Assembly: GCF_000518985.1 (NCBI RefSeq)
Contig: NZ_JAEQ01000005.1
Location: 1 to 64,000, forward strand
Direction of reading: 5' to 3'
Origin: Chelativorans sp. J32
GTDB lineage: Bacteria > Pseudomonadota > Alphaproteobacteria > Rhizobiales > Rhizobiaceae
DNA length: 64,000 nucleotides
Shown here piece by piece: positions 45,715 through 55,139 of the stretch (within the stretch, counting starts at the first letter, position 1; every line of letters starts with the position of its first letter). The translations under genes and the position numbers were made by a program. Below the pieces are notes generated by a model that did not search any database, had not been told where the DNA came from, and saw only the letters and a list, made by a program, of their open reading frames with translations.

Positions 45715-47322
45715 TCAGAATAGCCGGAACCTGTTGGCTTCGTCGGCGCGGCTCTCTTGCCGCGGCTCGACGCCGGGGTCGTCAGGCAATGGCGGCCGAA
45801 GCTCCTCCTCTTCCTCAACGGAAGCATCGCCTTTGTCCTTCTGCGAGCCGTTGTCGGCATTCGGGCGAGGAGCTTCAGGCGCTGCTCCTTCGCCTGCCAC
45901 CGGAACGGCTTCTTGCCGGACAGGCTCGGCTTCCGCTTCGAGGGTAAGGTCTTGGGGCTCTTCGGCGGGTGCAGCGGCAGCTTCCACCGGCGGTAGCGCC
46001 CGCAAGGCGTCTTCTCCTTCGATAACCTGACCGAGCCGCTCCATGGGCGCGCGCCACTCGAACGCATCGAGCCGGCCCGTGATAGGTGAAGCTGGAGCCC
46101 AACGTTCGGCAACGTACCCATCCGCCACCCAGGCGGGGTCTTGCGGCGCGCGCACAGCCTTCGCCAGCCAGTGACGAACGCGGCCCTGGTCCCCCGTGTC
46201 CGCTTCCTCAATATCCGCCAGGAGCAGGAACGCTCCTTCACGCGGATCGAGCCGCACTGCCGCCTCAGCCGCCTCCCTGGCCTCCTTGTATTCGCCTGCA
46301 TCGAGGGCGGCACGGGCGACGGCAAGCTCCGATTCGGCATTGTTGGGCTTCAACCGCCGCAGCTTCTTTGCACGCGCCAGCCGGTCATGGGTCGAGTCGC
46401 CGGGCCGCGCATGGATATAGACGTCAGCCACCTCGGGGTGCGGCGATTTCGCCCATACGGATTCCAGCACCTTCGCGCCGCGGCGCAGATCGTCTTGGCG
46501 GAAAAGCGCCCGGGCCGCCGTCACCGCCGCTGGGACGAAATCCGGCTGCAGCTTATGAGCTTCGAGCGCGGCGGTCTTGGCCGCGGCAGCGTTGATATCG
46601 AGCTCAGCCATGGCCTGCGCCGTGAGCAGCACCGCGCGCTTTCGGGCGAGAGCCTCACGTTCCTCCTTGCCCGACGGCTTCTGCTGGCCGAGCAACGTAA
46701 GCGCGCCTTGCCAGTCGCCTGCCTCGGTCCTGGCCTCAAGCGTAGCATTGGCGGCCCAGCCAAGCTGGGGCGCAATCTTCGTGGCCTCCGCAGCATAATG
46801 CCTGGCGACCTCACGTTCGCCAAGGCGCTCCGCCTCAAGATAAAGACCGCGCAGGCCGAGAAGGCGCGTCTCCGGATCCTCGGCCATTGCCTGAAACTTC
46901 GCACGGGCGGCCTCGTGATCGCCTTCGAGAACCGATGCCTGCGCGTCGAGAAGATGAATCAAAGGCTCCTGATCGGAAGAAATAAGCTTTGCGGCCTGCT
47001 GACCCATGCGCCTGGCAACGCCCGCATCGCCGGCCCCCGCCGCGATCAGACCCGTCGAAAGCGCCTGGTAACCCCGGTCGCGCCGCCGCGCACGGAAATA
47101 ACGCCGCACGGCATGAGGGCTGGTCCAGATGCCACGGATGATCCACCAGAGGATCATCACGGCCGCAACTGCAGCGACCAGCAGCACCGCAGCCACCATC
47201 AGTGTCACTTGGTACTGATAGCCGCCGAAGGTGATGGCAAGCTCGCCCGGCCGGTCAGCCAGCCAGGCAAAGCCGAGCCCGAGCAGCAGGACGATGACGA
47301 AGAAAGAGAGGATGCGGAACAT
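45715..47322 (-). CDS. hemY: HemY-like protein of the heme operon
   Basis: A 535-aa inner-membrane protein with two N-terminal helices (about 3-20 and 40-63), the HemY_N region (GYQALSTGLIAAGAGD) and TPR-like repeats (about 90-420), followed by a low-complexity acidic tail. Despite the name it is not protoporphyrinogen oxidase; its precise role in heme synthesis is unresolved, and an assembly or scaffold function is inferred. It is the last gene of hemC-hemD-mic60-hemY, 10 bp after mic60. Confidence 0.92.
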   Translation of the reverse strand: MFRILSFFVIVLLLGLGFAWLADRPGELAITFGGYQYQVTLMVAAVLLVAAVAAVMILWWIIRGIWTSPHAVRRYFRARRRDRGYQALSTGLIAAGAGDAGVARRMGQQAAKLISSDQEPLIHLLDAQASVLEGDHEAARAKFQAMAEDPETRLLGLRGLYLEAERLGEREVARHYAAEATKIAPQLGWAANATLEARTEAGDWQGALTLLGQQKPSGKEEREALARKRAVLLTAQAMAELDINAAAAKTAALEAHKLQPDFVPAAVTAARALFRQDDLRRGAKVLESVWAKSPHPEVADVYIHARPGDSTHDRLARAKKLRRLKPNNAESELAVARAALDAGEYKEAREAAEAAVRLDPREGAFLLLADIEEADTGDQGRVRHWLAKAVRAPQDPAWVADGYVAERWAPASPITGRLDAFEWRAPMERLGQVIEGEDALRALPPVEAAAAPAEEPQDLTLEAEAEPVRQEAVPVAGEGAAPEAPRPNADNGSQKDKGDASVEEEEELRPPLPDDPGVEPRQESRADEANRFRLF

Positions 47323-47332
47323 GGCGCCGTCC

Positions 47333-48760
47333 TTACGCTGGCTTCAGCGCGCTCGAAAGCGCCTTTTCGAGGACCTGGTCCGCTGCCTGCCGCGCCCGCA
47401 ACTTCTCTGCGAAATCGGCGGCCACCTCCTTGGCACTCGGCGGCAGCGATTCGTATTCGGCCAGCGCCTGGGCATAGTCCCCGCGCTTCACGGCTGCCTC
47501 CATGCGGGCGGCGATGGCGTCAGGCGTATCGCCCGGCACTTCGCCCACGGGACGGACGGTAACTGCTGAACGTGCGCTTGCCATCAGCCGATCGAACATG
47601 CCTGCATCAGGCGGCAGATCGGACGTGGATGCGGCGATGCGGGAGGCGACATTCGGCGCCTCATCCACAAGCGCTGCTTCCGTGGGGATGCCGGTCTGCG
47701 CGTATGGCCTGAGCGGATCGAGCTCCGGTGCATTGGGAGCAATCGCGGAATAGGTCTCCAGCTCGCTCGCGAAGGGAGCACCCCGCTCGACTGCAGACCT
47801 GAGAGCGGACGCGGCCACGATGAGAGCGAGTCTCGGTCCCTCGTCTTCCTTGGCCACCTGCTCGCTGAGCTGAGCGACCTGACCGGCGAGTTCGTCGAGC
47901 CGCTGCGCCGTCGCCGCACTCGTCTGCTGTGCGGTACCCGCCACCTCCACTGCCGAGGCAATCTGCCCTTGAAGCTCGTTCATCTGCTGTGAAAGCTGAG
48001 ACGTGTCGCCGCCGCCTGCCGTCTGGGCTACCGAAGCGACGCGACGCTCCAGTTCGGCAAGCTGCTGCCCCAGTTTTTGCAGCTCCGCGCCGCTCTGGTC
48101 CGGCGAAGCTGATTGCAGCGCGTTTACGGTCTCGCGCAATTCGCTGATTTGCTGCCGCGGTTCCGCCAGCGCCTGCTCCAATGCTTGCTGGGAAGGCCCA
48201 GCAGAAGCGCTTTCCCGTAACTGCGAAAGCTCGTTCTGGAGCGTCGCGACCTGCTGTTCCAGATTCTGCACGGCGGGATCGGCATCCTGCTGCCGCCGAT
48301 CGGGCAGCACCCCCGCCCAAAGGACCGCTCCCCCGGCGGCGAGCGCGATCAGCGCACCAAGGATCCCGCCGGTAAGCGCGTTTGCGAAACCGCCACTGCG
48401 AGCCGGCGCGGCCGCTTCTTCCGGCGCGGGCCGCTCGAATGTTTCGGTGTCCGGCCGGGCTTCCTCGGGTTGCAAAGATTCTTCCAGGGGGAGGTCAGGC
48501 CCTGAGACCGCTTCGCCATGGGTCTCCGGGGATGGGGAGTTCCTTTCAGAGGGCTGGTTTTCCGCAGCGGCGGCGGCTGGACCGCTTGAGGACCCCGGTT
48601 CGGACGCGTCTGCAATGGGTTCCTGATCGGTTGCAGCATCGCCTGCGGGCGAGACTTGCTCCGCCGAATCGCGCTCCCGTTGCACGGGTTCGGCCTCCAG
48701 ATCGATCGTCACCGGCTCTCGGCTCGGCTTGGAGTGACGTGCCCTTGGGGTTTTGGCCAT
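47333..48760 (-). CDS. Alphaproteobacterial Mic60/mitofilin homologue
   Basis: A 475-aa protein with a disordered acidic N-terminus (1-125), one helix at about 130-152, a coiled coil (about 165-290) with heptads such as QNLEQQVATLQNELSQLRE, and a C-terminal mitofilin-type region (about 395-470) with VEAAVKRGDYAQALAEYESLP-like character. Mic60 in Alphaproteobacteria is the bacterial ancestor of the mitochondrial cristae-organising protein and is often found beside hemY, as here. It lies between hemD and hemY. Confidence 0.85.
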   Translation of the reverse strand: MAKTPRARHSKPSREPVTIDLEAEPVQRERDSAEQVSPAGDAATDQEPIADASEPGSSSGPAAAAAENQPSERNSPSPETHGEAVSGPDLPLEESLQPEEARPDTETFERPAPEEAAAPARSGGFANALTGGILGALIALAAGGAVLWAGVLPDRRQQDADPAVQNLEQQVATLQNELSQLRESASAGPSQQALEQALAEPRQQISELRETVNALQSASPDQSGAELQKLGQQLAELERRVASVAQTAGGGDTSQLSQQMNELQGQIASAVEVAGTAQQTSAATAQRLDELAGQVAQLSEQVAKEDEGPRLALIVAASALRSAVERGAPFASELETYSAIAPNAPELDPLRPYAQTGIPTEAALVDEAPNVASRIAASTSDLPPDAGMFDRLMASARSAVTVRPVGEVPGDTPDAIAARMEAAVKRGDYAQALAEYESLPPSAKEVAADFAEKLRARQAADQVLEKALSSALKPA

Positions 48761-48849
48761 CTGGCAGCTCCGTTGCTAAATCCGCGCTCTGCGCCGATAT
48801 CCTACTTGGGTGCCCAATTATAGGTTTCGGGCCTGAAAAAAGATTGACG

Positions 48850-49551
48850 CTAATCACGCCTTGGCAGCATGGAAAGCATAGCCTCTTCCGTTGGTTCCCG
48901 TGCGGCCAGGACGCGCATCCCGGCGATATCGGGCAATTTTTGCGCAACACGCTCCGAGATGGCGATGAATAGGGCCGTCTTGAGCAATGAGACGAAGGGC
49001 GACAGAACCTCCGCGGCGAAGGCCGAATAAACAAGCACGCTGTCGATGGGACGATTTGCGGTCGCGTCCCTGAATTCATCATTCGAGATGGGAAGGGGCA
49101 TCGTGTCGTAGGTTTCGACCGCTGTCACCGGGAGGCCGGCGGCAGTAAGACGGCTCTCCAGTATGTTTCGGCGCACGCGCCCACAAAGATAGAGGATGTG
49201 AGAGCCCGAAGCCACGGTATCGATGATTCGGCCGGCGAGGCGCTGCGCATCGCCGGCACTGGAATCGCTTACGGACAGGCCGGCCTCGGCCGCTACCTGG
49301 CCGGTCCTTTCCCCTACAGCAAATGCCGGCAGGTGAGAAATCTGCTTCAGGAAAGCAGGCGGCAAATGGCGCACCGCGTTCGCGCTCGGAATAGCCACGG
49401 CGCTGAATTTCTCCAAGTCAGGCAAGGCATCGAGCGGGAGCGGTTCGATCCTGGTCAGCGGCAAGAGCACGGGTTCGAAACCCAGCGCTGCAAGCTTGCG
49501 GGCTGTTCGGGTTGCCCCGGGCTCCGGACGCGTGACCAGAACACGCATCAC
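48850..49551 (-). CDS. hemD: Uroporphyrinogen-III synthase
   Basis: Closes and inverts ring D of hydroxymethylbilane to give uroporphyrinogen III. The 233-aa protein shows the two-domain alpha/beta fold with the N-terminal VLVTRPEPGATRTARKL and the VYSAFAAEVLSPFV segment near the C-terminal domain. Sequence conservation in this family is low, so position in the operon carries weight. It starts 3 bp after the hemC stop. Confidence 0.93.
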   Translation of the reverse strand: MMRVLVTRPEPGATRTARKLAALGFEPVLLPLTRIEPLPLDALPDLEKFSAVAIPSANAVRHLPPAFLKQISHLPAFAVGERTGQVAAEAGLSVSDSSAGDAQRLAGRIIDTVASGSHILYLCGRVRRNILESRLTAAGLPVTAVETYDTMPLPISNDEFRDATANRPIDSVLVYSAFAAEVLSPFVSLLKTALFIAISERVAQKLPDIAGMRVLAAREPTEEAMLSMLPRRD

Positions 49552-49554
49552 GGT

Positions 49555-50484
49555 TCAGCTCCAGCTTGTGAAAAAGCCGGCCCCCGCCCTCTCGCGAATC
49601 CGTCGCCCGGCATCCGTTCCGATCTCCGCCGCGTCGGTCACCGCGCCCTCGCCGTCGATTTCGTGCACCTCCCCGCCATCCGGCGTGAGGATCATGCCGG
49701 AAAAGGAGATCCGGTCTCCTTCGACCCTGGCAAGCCCGGCCATGGGGGTGCGGCAGGAACCGTCGAGGGCGGCAAGGAACGCGCGCTCGCAGGAAAGCGC
49801 AAAACCGGTCGGGGGATGGTGGATCGCCTGCACCAGCGATGCGATCCGCTCATCGCCGACCCGGCTTTCGATGCAGATTGCCCCCTGCCCCAAGGCGGGC
49901 GGAAACGCCGTCGGATCGAGGATCTCGGTAGCGAGATGGTCGAGCTTGAGCCGCTTGAGCCCGGCGAGCGCGAGCAGCGTGCCGTCGGCTTCTCCCGCTT
50001 CGAGCTTCCTGAGGCGCGTCTGCACATTGCCGCGGAATATGCCCACTTTCAGGTCAGGCCGGAGCCGGAGCGCGAGCGCCTGCCGGCGAAGCGACGACGT
50101 GCCCAGATTGGCACCTTGGGCAAGCTCCTCGAGGCGCTTCCCATCGCGGCCGATGAAGACATCACGCACATCCTCCCTTTCCAGGAAGGCGGAAAGCTCG
50201 AGCCCTTGGGGCAGGACGGTCGGCATATCCTTGGAAGAATGGACGGCCAGGTCGATTCGGCCATCCAGTAGCGCTTCCTCGATTTCCTTGGTGAAGAGGC
50301 CCTTGCCACCCGCTTCGGAAAGCGGGCGATCCTGAATCTGGTCGCCGGACGTTCGGATGACGACGATCTCAAACGCCTCTTTCGGGAGGGCGTGCGCGGC
50401 CATCAGTCGCGCCCGGGTTTCGGCCGCTTGGGCAAGCGCCAATGCGCTGCCGCGCGTCCCGATTTTCACCACATCAGTTTGCAT
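49555..50484 (-). CDS. hemC: Hydroxymethylbilane synthase (porphobilinogen deaminase)
   Basis: Condenses four porphobilinogen units into hydroxymethylbilane using a dipyrromethane cofactor bound to cysteine. The 309-aa protein has the [13 protein letters not shown] motif, [22 protein letters not shown], and the cofactor Cys in [10 protein letters not shown]. First gene of the heme operon, divergent from tsaD with 122 bp between their starts. Confidence 0.98.
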   Translation of the reverse strand: MQTDVVKIGTRGSALALAQAAETRARLMAAHALPKEAFEIVVIRTSGDQIQDRPLSEAGGKGLFTKEIEEALLDGRIDLAVHSSKDMPTVLPQGLELSAFLEREDVRDVFIGRDGKRLEELAQGANLGTSSLRRQALALRLRPDLKVGIFRGNVQTRLRKLEAGEADGTLLALAGLKRLKLDHLATEILDPTAFPPALGQGAICIESRVGDERIASLVQAIHHPPTGFALSCERAFLAALDGSCRTPMAGLARVEGDRISFSGMILTPDGGEVHEIDGEGAVTDAAEIGTDAGRRIRERAGAGFFTSWS

Positions 50485-50509
50485 GCCGCCATGTCCGTGC
50501 TAACCGGCG

Positions 50510-50527
50510 TATCCACTATGGTGGATA
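50510..50527. promoter_or_regulatory. Dyad in the hemC/tsaD divergent promoter region
   Basis: TATCCAC (50510-50516), four bases, then GTGGATA (50521-50527) is a perfect 7-bp inverted repeat 26-43 bp upstream of hemC and 80-97 bp upstream of tsaD. It is positioned to be an operator for one or both genes; the binding protein is unknown. Confidence 0.45.
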
Positions 50528-50606
50528 GCTATATTGGCTCTACAAGATACCGCGTCGATACCTAGCGGGGATCGGACGCGTGGGCAACCAAGGTGGACCG
50601 GACTGA

Positions 50607-51695
50607 ATGACGCGCGTGTTGGGGATAGAGACGAGCTGCGACGAAACCGCCGCCGCCGTTATCACGCGCGGCGAGGACGGAGCGCCTGCGATCCTTTCCA
50701 ATGTGGTGTTGAGTCAAATCGAGGAGCATGCCGCCTTCGGTGGCGTGGTGCCCGAGATCGCCGCGCGCGCCCATGTGGAAGCGCTCGACGGCGTCATCGA
50801 GGCAGCCCTTGAGGAAGCGGGCGTCACGCTTGACGAAATCGACGGTATCGCCGCCACTGCCGGCCCGGGCCTGATAGGCGGGCTCATCGTCGGACTCACG
50901 ACGGCAAAGGCGCTTGCCGCAGCGCTGGACAAACCTCTCCTGCCCGTGAACCATCTGGAGGGTCACGCGCTCACCGCGCGCCTGACGGACGGGTTGGAAT
51001 TCCCGTACCTGCTCCTGCTCGTCTCGGGCGGCCACACGCAGATCGTGCACGTTCAAGACATCGGCCGATACGAGCGCTGGGCGAGCACCATAGACGATGC
51101 TCTCGGCGAAGCTTTCGACAAGACGGCAAAGCTGCTCGGGCTGCCCTATCCCGGCGGGCCGAGCGTGGAAAAGGCCGCCGCCCAGGGAAATGCGACGCGC
51201 TTTGCATTTCCGCGGCCGCTCAAGGGCGAAGCGCGGCCGGACTTTTCCTTTTCCGGCCTGAAAACAGCCGTGCGCCGCACTGCCAGCGAGCTTGCACCTC
51301 TTTCCGAGCAGGACATTGCCGACATCTGCGCCTCTTTCCAGGCCGCGGTGACCGAAACGCTGGCAGACCGCGTGACACGCAGTCTTGAACGGTTCAGAAC
51401 CGAGCATTCGCATCTGAAGGAGCCGGCGCTCGTCGTCGCCGGCGGCGTGGCGGCAAATGCGGCGATCCGGAACACGCTGAAAAGCCTTTGCCGCCAGAAA
51501 GGTTTTCGCCTTGTCGCGCCGCCCATCAAACTCTGCGGCGACAATGCAGCCATGATCGCCTGGGCAGGGCTGGAACGCCTGGAGGCCGGACTTGCGGAAG
51601 AAAATGCGCTCGCCTTCGCCCCGCGTCCGCGCTGGCCCCTGGATGAGAGTTCCGCGCCACTTTTCGGGGCGGGAAAGCGAGGAGCCAAGGCATGA
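50607..51695 (+). CDS. tsaD: tRNA N6-adenosine threonylcarbamoyltransferase
   Basis: Transfers threonylcarbamoyl to A37 of ANN-decoding tRNAs, working with TsaB and TsaE. The 362-aa ASKHA-fold protein has the metal-binding HLEGH (His116 and His120), the SGGHTQIV nucleotide-binding stretch and [16 protein letters not shown]. gpsA starts four bases before its stop. The tsaB and tsaE partners are not in the window. Confidence 0.97.
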   Translation: MTRVLGIETSCDETAAAVITRGEDGAPAILSNVVLSQIEEHAAFGGVVPEIAARAHVEALDGVIEAALEEAGVTLDEIDGIAATAGPGLIGGLIVGLTTAKALAAALDKPLLPVNHLEGHALTARLTDGLEFPYLLLLVSGGHTQIVHVQDIGRYERWASTIDDALGEAFDKTAKLLGLPYPGGPSVEKAAAQGNATRFAFPRPLKGEARPDFSFSGLKTAVRRTASELAPLSEQDIADICASFQAAVTETLADRVTRSLERFRTEHSHLKEPALVVAGGVAANAAIRNTLKSLCRQKGFRLVAPPIKLCGDNAAMIAWAGLERLEAGLAEENALAFAPRPRWPLDESSAPLFGAGKRGAKA

Positions 51696-52675
51696 GCACG
51701 AGCTGGAGCATCGCCGTCCTTGGCGCCGGCGCCTGGGGAACCGCGCTGGCACTTACGATGCAAAGGGCCGGCCATAGGACCACGCTTTGGGCTCGCGATC
51801 CCAATCTTGTGCGGGAAATCAACGATACCCATGCAAACAGCCGCTACCTGCCCGGCGTTACAATCGACCCTCGCGTGCTTGCCACGGATGATCTGGCGGC
51901 GGCCGTCAGCGAAGCAGATTGCGTGCTTGCGGCCATACCCGCGCAGCATCTCAGCGCAGTGCTCGCCTCAGCGTCTAACGTGCTCGCGCCGGATGTTCCA
52001 GTTGTGCTTTGCGCCAAAGGGATCGAGCGCGAGACCGGTCGGCTGATGTCCGAGGCCGCACGCGAGGCTCTGCGCGGCAACTCGCTCGCCGCACTTTCGG
52101 GCCCGAGCTTCGCCACCGACCTGGCGCGGGGTCTTCCCACCGCCGTGACCGTCGCATCTCCGGACGGTGCGCTGGCGGCAGAGCTTGCGAAAAGGCTCTC
52201 GGCACCGCATCTGCGCTGCTATTCGAGCGACGATCTCGTCGGCGTCGAACTCGGAGGCGCGCTCAAGAATGTGCTGGCGATCGCGGCAGGTGCCACAACC
52301 GGCGCAGGATTAGGCGCAAGCGCCGTGGCCGCCATAACGACCCGTGGCTTCGTGGAACTCCGGCGCATCGGGGCGGCTTTCGGCGCTCGGACGGAAACGC
52401 TGATGGGACTTTCGGGCCTGGGCGATCTCATTCTCACCTGCAGTTCTTCCCAGTCGCGCAATTTCGCCTATGGCGTGGCACTGGGGCGCGGCGAAAGCAT
52501 CGAGAACCTGCCGCTGGCCGAAGGGGTGTTCACCGCCGGGATAGCGGCAAGACTCGTCGGCGAACGCGGATTGGAGGCGCCTATTGTGGAAGCCGTGAAC
52601 GGTATCCTGGAGGGACGGCTCACGGTCGAAACGGCGATGCAAGCGCTCCTCGCCCGCCCCTTGAAGAGCGAATAG
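51692..52675 (+). CDS. gpsA: Glycerol-3-phosphate dehydrogenase [NAD(P)+]
   Basis: Reduces dihydroxyacetone phosphate to sn-glycerol-3-phosphate for phospholipid synthesis. The 327-aa protein has the Rossmann [10 protein letters not shown] at 11-20, the [13 protein letters not shown] segment and the catalytic Lys in [15 protein letters not shown]. It is translationally coupled to tsaD by a 4-base ATGA overlap. Confidence 0.97.
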   Translation: MSTSWSIAVLGAGAWGTALALTMQRAGHRTTLWARDPNLVREINDTHANSRYLPGVTIDPRVLATDDLAAAVSEADCVLAAIPAQHLSAVLASASNVLAPDVPVVLCAKGIERETGRLMSEAAREALRGNSLAALSGPSFATDLARGLPTAVTVASPDGALAAELAKRLSAPHLRCYSSDDLVGVELGGALKNVLAIAAGATTGAGLGASAVAAITTRGFVELRRIGAAFGARTETLMGLSGLGDLILTCSSSQSRNFAYGVALGRGESIENLPLAEGVFTAGIAARLVGERGLEAPIVEAVNGILEGRLTVETAMQALLARPLKSE

Positions 52676-52755
52676 GGAACGATGCCGACGAACCTCCCAC
52701 GAGATCACAACTCGCTGTTTAACGACTTCCTATTGGCCAAGGGCAGGAGACCTCA

Positions 52756-53052
52756 ATGATTTTCGTCATTCTTTGCCGGGATAAACCCGGTCATCTCCAA
52801 CTGCGCATGGACACGCGGCCTGAGCATCTCGCCTATCTCGAGACTCTCAACGCGGAAGGAAAGCTCCGATTTGCCGGCCCATTCCTCGATGGCGACGGCA
52901 AGCCCAATGGCAGCATGGTGGCAGTGGAAGCGGCAAGCCTGGTCGATGCCGAGGCACTGGCACGTTCGGACCCCTATGCGCTTGCCGGTCTCTTCGAATC
53001 CGTCGAAATTCATCCCTGGAACTGGGTTTTCAACAAACCGGAGAACGCGTGA
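52756..53052 (+). CDS. YciI-family small protein
   Basis: A 98-aa ferredoxin-like dimeric fold protein of the YciI/YCII domain with the conserved DKPGH start region, HLAYLETLNAEGKLRFAGPF, and the Asp-Pro near DPYALAGLFESVEIHPW. YciI proteins are thought to have small-molecule or enzymatic roles that remain poorly defined. Its stop overlaps the start of the EVE gene by one base, so both are co-translated. Confidence 0.88.
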   Translation: MIFVILCRDKPGHLQLRMDTRPEHLAYLETLNAEGKLRFAGPFLDGDGKPNGSMVAVEAASLVDAEALARSDPYALAGLFESVEIHPWNWVFNKPENA

Positions 53053-53477
53053 TGGCTTACTGGCTGTTCAAGTCCGAGCCCACCTCCTGGTCCTGGGAGA
53101 TGCAAAAGAAAAAGGGCGACAAGGGACAGGAATGGGACGGCGTGCGCAATTACCAGGCGCGCAACAATATGAGGGCGATGAAAATCGGCGATCTCGGATT
53201 CTTTTACCACTCGGTCAAGGAAACCAGCGTGGTTGGCATCGTCGAGATCATCGCGACGGCCCATCCCGATTCCACCACCGACGACCTGCGCTGGGAATGC
53301 GTGGATATCCGCGCGGTGCAGGACATCCCGCGGCCGGTTTCGCTGGAGGAGATCAAAGCCAATCCGAAGCTCAGGGATATGGTTCTGGTCAACAATTCCA
53401 GGCTTTCCGTTCAGCCGGTGAGCGATGCGGAATGGGAGGAAATCTGCCGTATGGGCGGGCTCGACAAGGCACCCTGA
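53052..53477 (+). CDS. EVE-domain protein
   Basis: A 141-aa PUA-like EVE domain with the hallmark MAYWLFKSEPTSWSWE and GVRNYQARNNMRAMKIGDLGFFYHS motifs. EVE domains read modified bases such as 5-methylcytosine derivatives in DNA and appear in restriction and antiphage systems; stand-alone proteins like this one are widespread in Alphaproteobacteria and of uncertain role. An in-frame GTG at 53049 is one codon earlier but less likely. Coupled to yciI. Confidence 0.93.
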   Translation: MAYWLFKSEPTSWSWEMQKKKGDKGQEWDGVRNYQARNNMRAMKIGDLGFFYHSVKETSVVGIVEIIATAHPDSTTDDLRWECVDIRAVQDIPRPVSLEEIKANPKLRDMVLVNNSRLSVQPVSDAEWEEICRMGGLDKAP

Positions 53478-53504
53478 TCGGCTCTGAAGGAAAGGGAGGC
53501 GACA

Positions 53505-54104
53505 ATGGCCAAAGAAGCGCTCATCGTCATCGACATCCAGAACGACTTCTGCCCCGGTGGCGCGCTCGCCGTCGACAATGGCGACGAGGTCGTGCCGATC
53601 ATCAACCGTCTCATCCAGCAATTCGACCACGTGATCCTGACGCAGGACTGGCATCCGGCCGGCCATTCCAGCTTCGCCTCCTCCCACTCCGGCAAAGCTC
53701 CATTCGAGACGATCGCAATGCCCTATGGCGAACAGACGCTCTGGCCAGACCATTGCGTGCAGGGGACGCAGGGAGCCGAATTCCATCCCGGCCTGGAATG
53801 GACGAAGGCGGAGCTGATCATCCGCAAGGGCTTCCGCGGCGGGATCGACAGCTATTCCGCCTTTTTCGAGAACGACCATGAGACACCAACCGGGCTCGCC
53901 GGCTATCTGCGCGAGCGCGGCATCGCCAAGGTGACGCTCGCCGGTCTCGCGACTGACTTCTGCGTCGCCTATTCCGCGCTGGATGCGCGAAAGCAAGGTT
54001 TCGACGCCACCGTGGTGCTGCAGGCATGCCGCGCCATCGATCTTGGCGGTTCGCTTGCCGCCATGACGCAGCGGATGAAGGCCGCCGCCGTAGAGCTGGT
54101 TTGA
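53505..54104 (+). CDS. pncA: Nicotinamidase
   Basis: Hydrolyses nicotinamide to nicotinate in NAD salvage. The 199-aa isochorismatase-like protein has catalytic Asp (VIDIQNDFCPGGAL), metal-binding residues in TQDWHPAGHSSFAS, Lys in IRKGFR, and the nucleophile Cys in GLATDFCVAYSALDA. It lies 27 bp after the EVE gene and is probably part of the yciI-EVE-pncA unit. Confidence 0.95.
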   Translation: MAKEALIVIDIQNDFCPGGALAVDNGDEVVPIINRLIQQFDHVILTQDWHPAGHSSFASSHSGKAPFETIAMPYGEQTLWPDHCVQGTQGAEFHPGLEWTKAELIIRKGFRGGIDSYSAFFENDHETPTGLAGYLRERGIAKVTLAGLATDFCVAYSALDARKQGFDATVVLQACRAIDLGGSLAAMTQRMKAAAVELV

Positions 54105-54331
54105 GGAGCTTTCAGCTAGAACCTTCTACCGTCACCCCGGCCGACAGCAGGAGGGATCATCGAGGGAACGACCGGTCCCCGCTAACGCAAAGACGGCACC
54201 GACCAGGTGCAAGATAACGCCGGGCCGCGCTCTGTGTCTCACGGCCAATAGGCCCCGGGCTTCACTCCCGGGCCGGGATGACAGCTAGGGAAATGGCAGC
54301 GATAACGACGATTAGCGTCCTCGCCTCCCGC
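54105..54331. repeat. GC-rich palindromic intergenic region, REP-like
   Basis: A 227-bp gap between convergent pncA and yggS. It has a strong GC palindrome around 54251-54274 (GGCCCCGGG and its near-complement CCCGGGCC, loop CTTCACT or similar) followed by GGGATGACAG, and an earlier CACCCCGGCCGACAG stretch. This style recalls the repeated palindromes of rhizobial genomes, but only one copy is visible here, so repeat status is inferred. No gene was found. Confidence 0.35.
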
Positions 54332-55009
54332 TCAGGCGCCGGGATATGCGCGGCTGCCGAAGATCGCCGAGCCGACGCGCACGCTTGTCGCGCCGAAAGC
54401 AATGGCCGTCTCATAGTCGCCGGACATACCCATAGATAGTTTTTCCACGCCCGCTTCGCCCGCAAGCTTTTCGAGCAGGCCGAAATGCGGTCCGGGATTC
54501 TCGTCGACGGGCGGAATGCACATCAGTCCCTCGATTTCGAGCCCATGCACCTCACGGCAGCGGGCAACGAATGCCGCGGCTTCACGCGGATCGATGCCTG
54601 CTTTTTGCGGCTCCAGTCCCGTATTGACCTGGACATAAAGGCGCGGGCGGCGGCCCTGCTTCGCGATCTCCGCGGCAAGCGCGCCAGCGATCTTTTCCCG
54701 GTCGACGGTCTCGATCACGTCGAACAGGGCCACGGCCTCCCTGGCCTTGTTCGATTGGAGGGGGCCGATGAGATGGAGTTCGATATCGGGATAGGCGTCT
54801 TTCAGGCCCGGCCACTTACCTTGGGCTTCCTGTACGCGGTTCTCTCCGAAAACGCGCTGTCCTGCCTCGACAACCGGGCGAATCTCGTCCGCACCGAAGG
54901 TCTTCGAGACCGCGACGAGTGCCACGTCTTTCGGTTTCCGCCCCGCTTCGCGGGCAGCGTCGGCAATCCTGTCTCTGACCATGGTTAGATTGCGTACGGC
55001 ATCGTTCAT
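54332..55009 (-). CDS. yggS: YggS-family PLP-binding protein
   Basis: A 225-aa pyridoxal-phosphate homeostasis protein with a TIM-barrel alanine-racemase-type fold. Lys36 in LVAVSKTF is the PLP lysine, and the MGMSGDYETAIAFGATSVRVGSAIFG segment binds the phosphate. Family members balance PLP and influence amino acid metabolism but have no known catalytic turnover. Diverges from leuS. Confidence 0.93.
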   Translation of the reverse strand: MNDAVRNLTMVRDRIADAAREAGRKPKDVALVAVSKTFGADEIRPVVEAGQRVFGENRVQEAQGKWPGLKDAYPDIELHLIGPLQSNKAREAVALFDVIETVDREKIAGALAAEIAKQGRRPRLYVQVNTGLEPQKAGIDPREAAAFVARCREVHGLEIEGLMCIPPVDENPGPHFGLLEKLAGEAGVEKLSMGMSGDYETAIAFGATSVRVGSAIFGSRAYPGA

Positions 55010-55139
55010 GACTTTGGGTGAAATCCTCTGGCACGCGTTCCCGACCGGCTCGATTCATGGACCGTGGAGTTGACGCTCGTCACAAACCGTGGTGAAGGTC
55101 CGCCGGAAAATATCTGTTCTTTTAAGTGAAAAACCCGGC

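Noticed and set aside
46141-47562. A 473-codon + strand frame across hemY and mic60
   Set aside because: Overlaps two genes with clear domains on the other strand; the composition looks like an antisense shadow.
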